NCBI GenBank assembly: GCA_963677355.2 | Contig: CAXXXQ010000001.1 | Span: 496,001-560,000, forward strand | DNA: 64,000 bases | Direction: 5' to 3' | Source: Thiomicrorhabdus sp963677355 | GTDB lineage: Bacteria; Pseudomonadota; Gammaproteobacteria; Thiomicrospirales; Thiomicrospiraceae | Part shown: in pieces, positions 51,648 to 61,650 of the stretch | How positions within the stretch are numbered: the first letter of the stretch is position 1 | How the letters are laid out: each line of letters begins with the position of its first letter | Program-made: the position numbers and the translations under genes | Notes under the pieces: generated by a model | What the model was told of the DNA's origin: nothing | The model's input: the letters and a program-made list of their open reading frames with translations, nothing else | Databases searched by the model: none

Positions 51648-53096
51648 ATGCGGCAGCTATGGATTTCTATACCACTTATTTCAGCCATTTTGACTGGTTG
51701 CAGTACACCGGCAGCTAAAATTGTTCCGCCAGCCGACCAGCTATTGAGTTCTGAAACGCAGGCAAATCGGCTATCTGAAGCCAGTCAGTCTGTTGCACCG
51801 GACAATCCTTGGTGGATCAAACTGCAAGATCCACTACTCGACCGACTGGTCAAACAAGCGATTGCCGCCAACCCCGACTTGCTCTCCGCCTACTCGGCCA
51901 TTAAAGAAGCGAGAGCTTATCACTTGAAAACCGACGCCAGTCGCCTACCGGAAGTCTCTTTGAACGGCGGTTACAACTACCGCTATGACAACGCCAGCGA
52001 ACAGAACACAGATACCTTTTCGGCCAGCCTGGATGCGCAGTGGGAACTTGACCTTTTTGAGCGAAACCTGAACACCACCAAAGCAGCAATGGAATCTTAT
52101 TTAGCCACGGAAGCAAGCTATACCGATGCATTGATTTCTCTTTCCGCCGAAGTCGCCAATACCTATATCGAATTGATCAACCAGCAGGCGCAACTCAAAT
52201 ACCTTAAAAGCAGCTTGTCCAGCTGGCGGCAAACCATTGAATTAATGGACTGGCAAGTTCAAGCCGGTTTGGAAACTCGCTTGGCACTGGAACAAGCTAA
52301 ACGGAGCTATGCACAAAACAGAGCCTCCATTCCAAGCTATGACGCTACCATTATCGAACTAAAACACACACTGGCAACCTTATTGGGCGTAACCATCGAT
52401 CAGCTGCCGGCAGAGCTGAATCAGTCGGATAATTTTCCGACCAATCCGACGATTTCTTTATCGGTTTTACCGGCTGACATCGTCAAGCAGCGTCCCGACG
52501 TCAAGGCCGCTGAACATCAAGCCCAAGCCGCAGCTTATGAAATAGCCATTGCCGAAGCTGACCTGCTACCCGCACTGACGCTGAGCGGCTCCTTGAGCAA
52601 TACAACTGAAACGCTGGCAAAACTCTTTTCACTAGAAAGGTTAATCACCAGTTTAAGTGCCGGCCTCACCCAGAATTTAATCGACCATGACCAGCGCCAA
52701 CAACAAGTCTATATAAAACAAGAACAAGCACTGCAAGCCTTGTTGACCTATAAAAAAACGGTGCTGGCAGCTCTATCGGAAATAGGTCTGAGCGCAGATC
52801 AAATCACCTCAAACCAAGCGCAGCTTAAAGCCTTAAAAACCGCACTGGATACCTCGCAACTCGAAGAGAGGTTGGCGCAACTCCAATATAACGCCGGCGA
52901 AGCGGATTTCTATCAAGTCTTAAGCGCGCAAAGAACCCGTTTGGAACTGCAACAGCAATTCACCAATGCCCGCAGTCAAGGGCTGAAATACACCATTAAC
53001 CTAACCAAAGCCACCATGGGAAATTGGGCCTGGAACTATACAGAAAAGCTCATTGCAACAGAGGCAAAGGATACAAGCGATGAACCAGCAAAATAA
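51648..53096 (+). CDS. TolC-like outer-membrane efflux lipoprotein (NodT/OprM type)
   Basis: A 482-residue outer-membrane channel from ATG 51648 (TTGGAG ahead). The lipoprotein signal ends in LTGC near residue 19. The protein contains the two OEP repeats typical of TolC: long helices with NPDLLSAYSAIKEARAYHLKTDASRLPEVSLNGG and the second half VKQRPDVKAAEHQAQAAAYEIAIAEADLLPALTLSG. First gene of a four-gene rightward tripartite exporter; it overlaps the adaptor gene by 17 bp. Confidence 0.92.
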   Translation: MRQLWISIPLISAILTGCSTPAAKIVPPADQLLSSETQANRLSEASQSVAPDNPWWIKLQDPLLDRLVKQAIAANPDLLSAYSAIKEARAYHLKTDASRLPEVSLNGGYNYRYDNASEQNTDTFSASLDAQWELDLFERNLNTTKAAMESYLATEASYTDALISLSAEVANTYIELINQQAQLKYLKSSLSSWRQTIELMDWQVQAGLETRLALEQAKRSYAQNRASIPSYDATIIELKHTLATLLGVTIDQLPAELNQSDNFPTNPTISLSVLPADIVKQRPDVKAAEHQAQAAAYEIAIAEADLLPALTLSGSLSNTTETLAKLFSLERLITSLSAGLTQNLIDHDQRQQQVYIKQEQALQALLTYKKTVLAALSEIGLSADQITSNQAQLKALKTALDTSQLEERLAQLQYNAGEADFYQVLSAQRTRLELQQQFTNARSQGLKYTINLTKATMGNWAWNYTEKLIATEAKDTSDEPAK

Positions 53097-54366
53097 TCAC
53101 GAACAAGATTCCGTACTGTCTCAACTGCAATCAAAACCGAAACGTTTGAATAGGCGCTTATTTTGGATAGCAGGGGTTGCGCTCATCGTTATCGTCGCTT
53201 ACTTCTCGGCAAGCTTCTGGCTGCAACAAGACAGCGGTGAACCTATCTATCAAACCGCAAAGGTTTCACGTGGAGACATTCGTGCCACGGTTTCGGCGAC
53301 CGGAACCCTTGAACCGACTAATCAGGTCGAGGTGGGGAGCGAGCTCTCCGGAACCGTGGAAAAAGTCTATGTTGACTATAACGACAAAGTCAGCAAAGGC
53401 CAATTACTGGCTGAGCTTAACACCGATAAACTCAATGCACAGGTACTGCAATCAAAAGCTTCCCTAAAAGTAGCCGAGGCCAATGTATTAGAAGCGCAAG
53501 CCACTCTGCAAGAAGCGCAAGACGAATATGCACGGCTGCAAAAAGTGTTCAAGCTTTCCAATGGGCAGCTGCCGTCGGAAAAAGAGTTAATGGCGGCCAA
53601 AGCGGCTAAAAACCGAGCTCTGGCAGCTAAAACCACTGCTCTGGCCAATGTCGAACAAGCGAAAGCCAGCCTAGAACAGAATGAAACCGATTTAGCCAAA
53701 GCCAAAATTCACTCGCCGATTAACGGTATTGTCTTGGAAAAATCCATTGAAGCCGGACAAACCGTGGCCGCAACCATGACTGCCCCGGTACTGTTTACCC
53801 TTGCCGAAGACCTGACCAGTATGGAGTTGCAGGTTGATGTGGACGAAGCCGATGTAGGACAGGTTCAAGAGGGGCAATCTGCCGTTTTCACGGTAGACGC
53901 TTACCCGAACCGAAGCTTTCCGGCCACCATCAAACAGGTTCGTTTCGGGGCCGAGTCAACCGATGGTGTCGTCACCTATGCTACCCTACTCACCGTCGAG
54001 AATAACGACATGATTCTGCGCCCGGGCATGACGGCATCGGCCGATATCCTCGTTAAAGAAAAAACGAATGTCTTAATGATACCGATGGCGGCATTGCGCT
54101 TTACTCCCCAATTAATCTCTTCAGAACCTAAGTCCGAGACCACTTTAATGCAGTCATTCATGCCCAGAGCCCCTCGTTCAAACCAGCAAGTCGTGAAAAG
54201 CAAAGTGACAAACGGTTATAAAGAAGTCTGGAAAAAGACCGCCCAAACCTTGGAATCCATTTTGATCAAAACCGGAGATTCAAATGAATCCATGATTGAG
54301 GTGATCGAAGGCAATCTGCATGAAGGGGATGAAATCATTACCGGCGTCGAGGTGCCGCTGAAATGA
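53080..54366 (+). CDS. MacA-like periplasmic adaptor protein
   Basis: A 428-residue membrane-fusion protein starting at ATG 53080 (GGATAC upstream). It has one N-terminal membrane anchor (LFWIAGVALIVIVAYFSASFWL), a biotinyl-lipoyl-like domain (ATGTLEPTNQVEVGSELSGTVEKVYVDYNDKVSKGQLLAEL), a long coiled-coil hairpin (about 90-190) and the HSPINGIVLEKSIEAGQTV block. It links the MacB-type ABC parts to the TolC-like channel. The stop overlaps the next start (ATGA). Confidence 0.92.
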   Translation: MNQQNNHEQDSVLSQLQSKPKRLNRRLFWIAGVALIVIVAYFSASFWLQQDSGEPIYQTAKVSRGDIRATVSATGTLEPTNQVEVGSELSGTVEKVYVDYNDKVSKGQLLAELNTDKLNAQVLQSKASLKVAEANVLEAQATLQEAQDEYARLQKVFKLSNGQLPSEKELMAAKAAKNRALAAKTTALANVEQAKASLEQNETDLAKAKIHSPINGIVLEKSIEAGQTVAATMTAPVLFTLAEDLTSMELQVDVDEADVGQVQEGQSAVFTVDAYPNRSFPATIKQVRFGAESTDGVVTYATLLTVENNDMILRPGMTASADILVKEKTNVLMIPMAALRFTPQLISSEPKSETTLMQSFMPRAPRSNQQVVKSKVTNGYKEVWKKTAQTLESILIKTGDSNESMIEVIEGNLHEGDEIITGVEVPLK

Positions 54367-55079
54367 CGGATTCAACCGTAAAAACTCCGCTGATTGCGCT
54401 AAGAAACATCAGTAAAGTATATGGCTCCGGCAGCAATGCTTTCAACGCACTCAAAGATGTTTCTCTAGAAATCCAAGCCGGCGAATTTGTGGCCATCATG
54501 GGACCCAGCGGTTCAGGAAAATCGACAGCCATGAACTTGCTGGGCTGTCTGGACACCCCGACCACCGGAAACTACTTTTTTAAAGGCATTGAAGTTGAAA
54601 ACCTGAATCGTGACCAACTTGCCCTACTGCGCAGACATTACTTAGGTTTTGTCTTCCAAGGCTTCAACCTGCTGGCAAGAACCTCCGCCATCGAGAATGT
54701 CGAATTACCGCTCATCTACCGTGGCGAGTCAGCGCGAGCCAGACGCGAAGGCGCTTTCCAAGCCCTTGAACGTGTCGGTCTGGAAGACTGGGCCGACCAC
54801 TCTCCCGGCGAACTCTCCGGCGGCCAACAACAACGTGTCGCCATTGCCCGCGCACTGGTAACTCATCCCAAAGTCCTGCTAGCAGACGAACCGACGGGAA
54901 ATCTAGACACCGCTCGCAGCCAGGAAATCATGGAGCTGTTGAAAAGCCTCAACGAAGACGGCATTACCATCATCATGGTCACCCACGAGCCGGATATGGC
55001 CGAGTATGCAAGCCGTATCATCCATTTCGTTGACGGAGAGATTGAAAGAGACGAACAACCTAACGGAGGGAACCGATGA
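54363..55079 (+). CDS. MacB-type exporter ATPase
   Basis: A 238-residue ABC ATPase of the LolD/MacB group: Walker A GPSGSGKST, LGFVFQGFNLL Q-loop, signature LSGGQQQRVAIARALVTHP, Walker B VLLADEPTGNLD and VTHEPDMAEYA. In MacB it is fused to the permease; here it is separate and overlaps the permease start. Confidence 0.95.
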   Translation: MTDSTVKTPLIALRNISKVYGSGSNAFNALKDVSLEIQAGEFVAIMGPSGSGKSTAMNLLGCLDTPTTGNYFFKGIEVENLNRDQLALLRRHYLGFVFQGFNLLARTSAIENVELPLIYRGESARARREGAFQALERVGLEDWADHSPGELSGGQQQRVAIARALVTHPKVLLADEPTGNLDTARSQEIMELLKSLNEDGITIIMVTHEPDMAEYASRIIHFVDGEIERDEQPNGGNR

Positions 55080-56281
55080 TCTGGAATGCATTACAACTGG
55101 CCCTCAGAGAGATTCGTCGCAACTTGATGCGTTCGATCCTGACCATGCTCGGCATCATTATCGGCGTCGCCGCCGTAATCACCATGGTGACGCTGGGTAA
55201 CGGTGCCACCGCACAGGTCACCGCACAAATATCCAGTTTGGGTAGCAACCTACTGATGATTCGCCCCGGACAACGACTCGGGCCGGGAAGAGACTCCAAC
55301 GCCAAGAAATTCAAAGTCACCGATGCCGATGCAATTCGTAAAGAGATCAACTCCATTTTGGCCGTCTCGCCGACCGCCGGAGCCTCCGGCACGGTCGTCT
55401 ATGGTAACGACAACTGGTCCACTTCCATAGTCGGTTCCAATAACGACTATTTCATTACCGGAAATTGGGACTTTAAAACCGGCCGCGAGTTTACCGATGC
55501 GGAATTAAAATCGGGGAAATCGGTGTGCATTATCGGCAGCACCATTGTCAAGGAACTGCTCGGTGATACCGAACCGCTTGGCGAGAAGATTCGCATGGGC
55601 AGCTTCTCCTGTAAAGTCATTGGCGTGCTTGAATCCAAAGGTCAATCGATGATGGGTAACGACCAAGACGATACCATCGTCATGCCGTTAAAAACGGTTC
55701 AACGCAGATTGACTGGTAACGATGATGTAACCATGATTCGAGTCTCCGTCAAACCAAATGTCGATACCGATGTCGTCAACCGTGCAATCACTCTGCTACT
55801 CCGTGATTTAAGGCATCTGAGCGACAACGAGAAAAATGACTTTTCGGTCATGGATACTCGACAGATTACCGAAACCCTGACCAGTACCACCAAAATCATG
55901 ACCATGCTGCTTGGTGCCGTGGCGGCCGTCAGCTTAGTGGTCGGCGGCATCGGCATTATGAATATCATGCTGGTCTCGGTCACGGAGAGAACCAAAGAGA
56001 TCGGCATTCGTCTTGCGATCGGCGCTCTGGAAAGAGATGTGTTATGGCAGTTTCTGGTTGAAGCCATGGTATTGTCGTCTCTCGGCGGGGCGATCGGCAT
56101 CTTGCTCGCGCTAGCGACTTCAGCCATTTTAAGTAACGTCATGGCCATTCCATTGATACTGGATATCAATATCATGGTGATGGCTTTCGTTTTCTCGGCC
56201 GCAGTGGGCATCATATTCGGCTATATGCCGGCTAGAAATGCGGCTCGCCTTAATCCGATCGATGCTCTAAGACATGAATAA
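55076..56281 (+). CDS. MacB-type exporter permease
   Basis: A 401-residue permease: N-terminal helix (LTMLGIIIGVAAVITMVTLG), a large periplasmic domain (about 45-270) and three C-terminal helices including VGGIGIMNIMLVSVTERTKEIGIRLAIGA, the MacB/FtsX hallmark. Substrate (macrolide, peptide or other) is not evident. Last gene of the exporter operon. Confidence 0.95.
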   Translation: MIWNALQLALREIRRNLMRSILTMLGIIIGVAAVITMVTLGNGATAQVTAQISSLGSNLLMIRPGQRLGPGRDSNAKKFKVTDADAIRKEINSILAVSPTAGASGTVVYGNDNWSTSIVGSNNDYFITGNWDFKTGREFTDAELKSGKSVCIIGSTIVKELLGDTEPLGEKIRMGSFSCKVIGVLESKGQSMMGNDQDDTIVMPLKTVQRRLTGNDDVTMIRVSVKPNVDTDVVNRAITLLLRDLRHLSDNEKNDFSVMDTRQITETLTSTTKIMTMLLGAVAAVSLVVGGIGIMNIMLVSVTERTKEIGIRLAIGALERDVLWQFLVEAMVLSSLGGAIGILLALATSAILSNVMAIPLILDINIMVMAFVFSAAVGIIFGYMPARNAARLNPIDALRHE

Positions 56282-56306
56282 GCTATGCACGAAGCTTGTG
56301 GGAAAG

Positions 56307-57488
56307 CTATAAAGCCAATCCACAAGCGACACCCGAAGCCCAAGCCCACTGGAAGTTGTAGCCACCCAAGTGTCCGGTGACGTCGAGCACTTCGCCGATA
56401 AAATAGAGTCCGGGCTGCTTTTTGGCTTCAAAGGTTTTGGAGGATACTTCGTCGGTGTCCACGCCCCCTAAAGTCACTTCTGCCTTATCGTAGCCAGCCG
56501 TGTCGTCAGGATATAAAGTCCATTCGCTGATCTGTTTGGCATACTCCTGCAAACGTTCATCCGGAACATTGGAGAGCTGTGATTCAATCGGATACCACTC
56601 CAACCAAGCCTGCGCAAAACGTTTGGTCCAGTGCTGGGCCAACCATTTCTGAATACTTCCAGCAGAGGCTTTAAGCTGTTTTAGCTCTGCTAATACATCC
56701 TGATCCGGCAACAAGTTGAGTTTAATCGGCTGCCCTTTGTGCCAGTAGTTGGAGACCTGTAAAATACCCGGTCCGCTAAGCCCGTTGTGAGTAAACAGCA
56801 CCGCCTCTGTGAAGCTTGATGTTCCACATGAAACCTCGACATCCAAGGCAAGGCCGCTGAGCTCGGAGAAACGCGTTCGCCACTTACCTGCAAACACCAA
56901 CGGTACCAAGCCCGGGCGGGTAGCCACCGTTTGCAAACCGAACTGTTTGGCCAACTCATAGCCGAAAGCGGAAGCTTTGAGTTTTTGAAAAGATAAAGCC
57001 CCGGTCGCCACCACCAGCTTGCTCGCTGCAAAAGTGCCCTCACTAGTTTGAATCACATAGCTAGCATCTTGATAATCGACTTGCGAAATGGTCGTCTTAA
57101 GCAAAAATTCGACGCCGGCCCAATCGCATTCGGTACGCAAGATTTGAATCAGATCAGAAGCTCGATTCAAGCAAAACAGCTTACCCAGCTCTCTTTGTTC
57201 AAACTCAAGCCCATGGCGTTCGACCAGCTCAATAAAGGCGGATGAAGGATAACGGGATAAAGCAGATTTCACGAAATGCGGGTTTTGCGAGATATAGTGA
57301 TTTGGAGAGACATCCAGATTGGTGAAGTTACACTTTCCGCCCCCGGAAATACGGATTTTAGCGGCCGCTTTTGGTGCATGATCGATCAGCAAGACGCTTT
57401 TACCCTGATAACCCGCCGTAGCCGCACACATTAACCCGGATGCTCCTGCGCCAAGAATAATCACATCATAGCTGGAATCTATATTCAT
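56307..57488 (-). CDS. HI0933/YhiN-family FAD flavoprotein
   Basis: A 393-residue FAD-dependent oxidoreductase from ATG 57488, chosen because the dinucleotide motif VIILGAGASGLMCAATAGYQG then starts near residue 8; the longer frame would overlap the upstream gene by 44 bp. Other family blocks: KIRISGGGKCNFTNLD, FCLNRASDLI, LVVATGALSFQKLKASAFGYELA, LFTHNGLSGPGILQVS, and the ending KKQPGLYFIGEVLDVTGHLGGYNFQWAWASG. Physiological role uncertain. Confidence 0.9.
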   Translation of the reverse strand: MNIDSSYDVIILGAGASGLMCAATAGYQGKSVLLIDHAPKAAAKIRISGGGKCNFTNLDVSPNHYISQNPHFVKSALSRYPSSAFIELVERHGLEFEQRELGKLFCLNRASDLIQILRTECDWAGVEFLLKTTISQVDYQDASYVIQTSEGTFAASKLVVATGALSFQKLKASAFGYELAKQFGLQTVATRPGLVPLVFAGKWRTRFSELSGLALDVEVSCGTSSFTEAVLFTHNGLSGPGILQVSNYWHKGQPIKLNLLPDQDVLAELKQLKASAGSIQKWLAQHWTKRFAQAWLEWYPIESQLSNVPDERLQEYAKQISEWTLYPDDTAGYDKAEVTLGGVDTDEVSSKTFEAKKQPGLYFIGEVLDVTGHLGGYNFQWAWASGVACGLAL

Positions 57489-57513
57489 AAGCGGAGCTTC
57501 AATTAATTGATTG

Positions 57514-58254
57514 TTATAACGGCTGCCATTCGGCATTCCGTCGACGGGCTTCTTCAATCAGAGCTTGATAGCCTAGTAAGACCTCCGCTTCCAAACCTTC
57601 AACACCAAGATCAATGGTTCTCGAATCATCGGCCAAGATACTAGGCAGACTGAACAACCTTAAACTCGGAAATTGCCGTTCAAACTGCTGCATAAATTCG
57701 ACCCATTCCGATTCCTGACCGTTGATCAGCTTGATGCCTTTTTCGATAGTCGGACTTTGATACAGATCGGCATAATAGCGGTTTAAGACCCATTCCATCA
57801 TCGGCTTGGCCATCATCGGGAAACCGGGCATGAAATGGTGATTTTGAATGGAAAAACCGGGAACTCGATTATAGAAATTAGGGATGATTTCCGCTCCCTT
57901 GGGGTATTCCGCCATATGAATGCGTTGCGGATAAGCCTCTTCGCCAAATTGCGCTTCAATCTCGGCAACGGCTTGCGGATGACGTTCAATCTGCAAGCCC
58001 AATGCTTGAGCCGCACTCTGTCGGGTACGATCATCCGGCGTTGCGCCGATGCCTCCGAAACTGAATACCATATCCCCGCTGGCGAAACTCTCTTTGAGAG
58101 TCTCCACCAGCAGTTGCGGTTCATCGCCGACAATTTTGACCCAGCTCAGATGCAATCCGCGCGGTCTAAGCAAACCGTTGGCCTGCGCCAAGTGTTTGTC
58201 CTGCCTTTTACCGGACAACACTTCATCGCCAATAATCAGTAATCCGATCTTCAT
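57514..58254 (-). CDS. CinA N-terminal (MoaB/MogA-like) domain protein
   Basis: A 246-residue protein with the molybdopterin-binding-like domain: IGLLIIGDEVLSGKRQDKHL, GDMVFSFGGIGATPDDRTRQSAAQALG. Only the N-terminal domain of CinA is present, without the C-terminal deamidase. Stand-alone members are often called molybdopterin-binding proteins, but the function is not known. Confidence 0.85.
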   Translation of the reverse strand: MKIGLLIIGDEVLSGKRQDKHLAQANGLLRPRGLHLSWVKIVGDEPQLLVETLKESFASGDMVFSFGGIGATPDDRTRQSAAQALGLQIERHPQAVAEIEAQFGEEAYPQRIHMAEYPKGAEIIPNFYNRVPGFSIQNHHFMPGFPMMAKPMMEWVLNRYYADLYQSPTIEKGIKLINGQESEWVEFMQQFERQFPSLRLFSLPSILADDSRTIDLGVEGLEAEVLLGYQALIEEARRRNAEWQPL

Positions 58255-58327
58255 GATTCCATACCTAGGTGAGTCGAGAATGGGTTGTTCAACCGCCTAC
58301 CCTGCTTTTCAAAACTAACTTTGCAGG

Positions 58328-58561
58328 CTATTCGGCAACTTTGTCTTTGATCTCTTCTTTGGCGGGTTCTGCCGAATCACTGACGACATCGATGGCATCC
58401 TGAACATGATCACCGGTCTCTTCCAGTTTTTCTACCGCAGTTTGTGTTGAATCCAACAGACCGTAGGCGATATCACGACTGCCAAACCAATCAAACATGA
58501 TCGCGGCGGCGATAAAGATTATGATCCAAATTAAGATGCTGATCTTTCCAAACAAATTCAT
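58328..58561 (-). CDS. Small membrane-anchored protein
   Basis: A 77-residue protein with one N-terminal membrane helix (ISILIWIIIFIAAAIMF) and an acidic helical tail (VEKLEETGDHVQDAIDVVSD). A good GAGGA ribosome site and tight linkage (2 bp) to the upstream gene support it as real. No family recognised. Confidence 0.75.
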   Translation of the reverse strand: MNLFGKISILIWIIIFIAAAIMFDWFGSRDIAYGLLDSTQTAVEKLEETGDHVQDAIDVVSDSAEPAKEEIKDKVAE

Positions 58562-58563
58562 CT

Positions 58564-59433
58564 CTATTCCTCTGAATTTAAAGCTTGCTGTATTAAAAAC
58601 TCTTTTAGTTGCATTGTCACGAGTTTCGCCAGTATCGAAACCGCCTTTTGTTGCGCCTCAATCTCGGTTGGCGCCTCAGCGACCACGACTTCATTAACCG
58701 TTACTACCGGCATCTGATACTGGCCTAACAAGGCAATATGTGAGTCAAACAGCCATTCACCTTTTTCATTTTGTCCGACCGTATCCAAGCTGTATTCGAG
58801 AACAAAATCAGGCGGTCTGGGAGAAAACTCGATACCGTAAGCGGCCATCGCCTTAAGCAACTCCGGCTCATAAGGCCGCCTCTCCCGAACCAGCGCTTTC
58901 ATATTGAAAATCAGTTTTTTGGAAAGCTGGCTGACACGTCTATCCAAAAAAGGCATTAATCGGCTATTACGCAAGTTAGGCAGGCGGATATGCTGCTGCT
59001 TAAAAAGGCGTTCAATCAGCTTGCGCTCTTCTATATTGATCAAAGCCGGCATCAGATTTTCTAACTGCTGATAGGTCTTTTGGCTTTCACTGACATGCAC
59101 ATATTTCGAAAGTGCTTTATCCAACTGCTCCAATCGTGGGAGTAACTTATCCTTTAAAAAAACTTCATCAAACACTTCGGCATTTGATAGTTTGACCAAA
59201 TCTAGTCGCTCCCGGACGGTGGTACGCAAAGAACGATTAAAGACCCCTTTATCTTCCGGTAACTCGGCGATTAATTGCTGCCAAATTTCACTATGTTTTT
59301 TCAGAGGGTCGTCAGAAGCTGCCTGTAGCGGTTGACTTAACAGACATAATAGCGCCAAACAGAATAGCGACAGGTAAAACGTAACCTGCTTAAAATCCTG
59401 TACAAACGGAATTTGGCGACTTGATATTAGCAA
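58564..59433 (-). CDS. Exported hypothetical protein
   Basis: A 289-residue protein with a signal peptide ending in SQPLQAA (about residue 39). The body is mostly helical and charged (for example ERLDLVKLSNAEVFDEVFLKDKLLPRLEQLDKAL), followed by a strand-rich part (VLEYSLDTVGQNEKGEWLFDSHIALL) and a C-terminal helix. I do not recognise the family. It is probably co-transcribed with the 58328-58561 membrane protein. Confidence 0.75.
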   Translation of the reverse strand: MLISSRQIPFVQDFKQVTFYLSLFCLALLCLLSQPLQAASDDPLKKHSEIWQQLIAELPEDKGVFNRSLRTTVRERLDLVKLSNAEVFDEVFLKDKLLPRLEQLDKALSKYVHVSESQKTYQQLENLMPALINIEERKLIERLFKQQHIRLPNLRNSRLMPFLDRRVSQLSKKLIFNMKALVRERRPYEPELLKAMAAYGIEFSPRPPDFVLEYSLDTVGQNEKGEWLFDSHIALLGQYQMPVVTVNEVVVAEAPTEIEAQQKAVSILAKLVTMQLKEFLIQQALNSEE

Positions 59434-59567
59434 TGGATATCTCTTTGTTAGTCTGTTTAAATCGGAAAGCGATTATGAATTGAAAACACATCTATCATCA
59501 TACTGTATTTGGCCTCTCCAAACCACTGCATTAAAGGCTCGCTATCTCGATAAAATCTAAAGAAAAA

Positions 59568-61595
59568 TCACTTTTTCCCGCTCCGCCATGCCCTTATTTG
59601 GAAACGTGCAGGATGGCTCGCATGGTATAGCGAAAGAGGCTGTGGCAGGGCTTGCCCGGAAATATCCGCATAAATAATTTCCGCCGCCAGAAAAACCGAC
59701 ATCAAGCCCCTTGGACCATGGCCGTTGGAAACAAACAAGCCGCGCTGATATTGTTGCTCGGGATAGCGATAAACCGCATGAGTATGGGACTGACTCAAAT
59801 AGGCTTCCTGCAACCACTGCTGCTTCACCACTGCTCCGATAATCGGCAGATGATCCGGCGTGGTCGGTCGAAAGGCGACTCTGCCTTCAACGCGGCTTGC
59901 AGAAACTTGATCGGCTTGCAACCACTGCGGTAATGCTTTTTGAGTCATCGCCAAATTAAAGTCATGGCTTGCCGCCGAAAGTGTATGACTCATATCCGGT
60001 GCTTCGAAGGTGGCACCGGTCACTGCTCCGCCTGCATATGACACCGAGTAACCTTCATGGGTAACCGCTTTACCCAATGGTTGCTTCTGCTGGGCCGGTT
60101 GCAAATGCGTCACTTGACCTTTAACCGGGCGGATCGGCAGCCCTAGGCTTTGATTCAATTTTTGATCTAAACTACCGGTCGCAACAATGACCGCATCCGC
60201 CTGAAAACAATCTGAATCGGAAGCAACCTCCCAAATAACTTGCGATTCAGCTTGCGTTTGCTCAATACGCTCAATTTTTTGCTGAGTATGCAGTTCAATA
60301 TGAGGATGTGTCAGACATCTCTCAATTAGCGCCTTGGGATACAGCCACCCGCCCTGCGGAAAGAACAACCCGCCTACCTTAACATCAGTACCCAATAGGC
60401 TTGATGCGACCGCTTGATCCACCGGATATGCTAATTGCTCCGGCAAACCGACACGACGCATGGCTTCTTGATTTCGCACCCGCGCCTTTTCATCCATCGC
60501 CATCTCCACCAGACCGCTCAAATCGCCCATACTCACCCCGTCACTCTGAGCGTTATCTTTTATCCAAGGTTGAACGGCTCTCAAGGTCGATTCAAAGCCC
60601 TGCAAATACCACTGGCTACGCAAGTTCCAGTCCGCGGTAATCAATGGATGGACGGTACCGGCCAAATTACCGGAGGCTTGTGTTGCCACCTCTGGCTCGG
60701 CTTCCAATACTTGCACACTCCAACCATGACTTGCCAGCTTGTTCGCTACCGCGGCTCCGGCCAAACCGGCACCAATGACAATCGCTTTCCCGGCACGACC
60801 TTCAAGCAAGGGCTGAGGACGACTGAACCACGGCGCTTTCAGACTAAACGGACGCTTCTGCTTGAGCCGGCCGAAACACATCTCCCGTTTAAGTCCGAAG
60901 CCGGACCCTTTTTGTACATCAAAACCGGCTTTAGCCAGTTCTCTGCGTACATCTCCTGCGGAGGTAAAGGTGGCAAATGTTGTCTGTTCATGGCTCAAGC
61001 GAGCCATCTGTTGAAATAGCGCAGGCTGCCACATATCCGGATTCTTAGCCGGCGCAAAACCATCCAGAAACCAAGCATCCACTTGCGCCCCCTCAGTCGC
61101 ATCCAATTCAGGCAGACCTTTTAGCACATCACCGAACCACAAAGTCAGGCGAATCCGGCTTTCCGCCAGATAAACATCATGCCATCCAGGCAGCAATAAA
61201 GGGTATTGGTCACGAAGCTGTTCTGCCAACTCGACTAAAAGCGGACGTTCGCCGGGAAGACACGCGTGCGCCTGTTGCAGATCCGCCAAACGCATTGGAT
61301 ACTTCTCAAAAGAGATGAAGTGCAAATGTGCGCCAGCAGAGCAGTGCTGCAACCAGAGCTCCGCAGCGCGCAGAAAATTAAGTCCGGAACCAAACCCTGT
61401 CTCGGTGATACGGAAAGTCTTGCCCGAGGGTAAAGCGCGGAAACGTGCCTGCAAACGATTTGGAATGATGAAATTGTGCTCCACCTCCTGCAAACCGTCT
61501 TCGGTATTGAAATAGACATCATCGAACTGCTGAGAGACAGGTACCTCTTCATTTGACCAGTTAACTTGTGCTAAAGTGAGCTTATTGGATGACAT
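59568..61595 (-). CDS. mnmC: tRNA 5-methylaminomethyl-2-thiouridine bifunctional enzyme
   Basis: A 675-residue bifunctional enzyme of wobble uridine modification. The N-terminal SAM methyltransferase domain (about 1-240) includes FRITETGFGSGLNFLRAAELW and AWFLDGFAPAKNPDMW. The C-terminal FAD oxidase domain starts AIVIGAGLAGAAVANKLASHGW and ends with FVSNGHGPRGLMSVFLAAE. MnmC works after MnmEG in tRNA modification. Full-length and standard. Confidence 0.96.
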   Translation of the reverse strand: MSSNKLTLAQVNWSNEEVPVSQQFDDVYFNTEDGLQEVEHNFIIPNRLQARFRALPSGKTFRITETGFGSGLNFLRAAELWLQHCSAGAHLHFISFEKYPMRLADLQQAHACLPGERPLLVELAEQLRDQYPLLLPGWHDVYLAESRIRLTLWFGDVLKGLPELDATEGAQVDAWFLDGFAPAKNPDMWQPALFQQMARLSHEQTTFATFTSAGDVRRELAKAGFDVQKGSGFGLKREMCFGRLKQKRPFSLKAPWFSRPQPLLEGRAGKAIVIGAGLAGAAVANKLASHGWSVQVLEAEPEVATQASGNLAGTVHPLITADWNLRSQWYLQGFESTLRAVQPWIKDNAQSDGVSMGDLSGLVEMAMDEKARVRNQEAMRRVGLPEQLAYPVDQAVASSLLGTDVKVGGLFFPQGGWLYPKALIERCLTHPHIELHTQQKIERIEQTQAESQVIWEVASDSDCFQADAVIVATGSLDQKLNQSLGLPIRPVKGQVTHLQPAQQKQPLGKAVTHEGYSVSYAGGAVTGATFEAPDMSHTLSAASHDFNLAMTQKALPQWLQADQVSASRVEGRVAFRPTTPDHLPIIGAVVKQQWLQEAYLSQSHTHAVYRYPEQQYQRGLFVSNGHGPRGLMSVFLAAEIIYADISGQALPQPLSLYHASHPARFQIRAWRSGKK

Positions 61596-61650
61596 GGTGA
61601 AACTTGAACTTATTGAAGTTGAAGTATTATAAAGCCCTCAGGAGTGTTCC

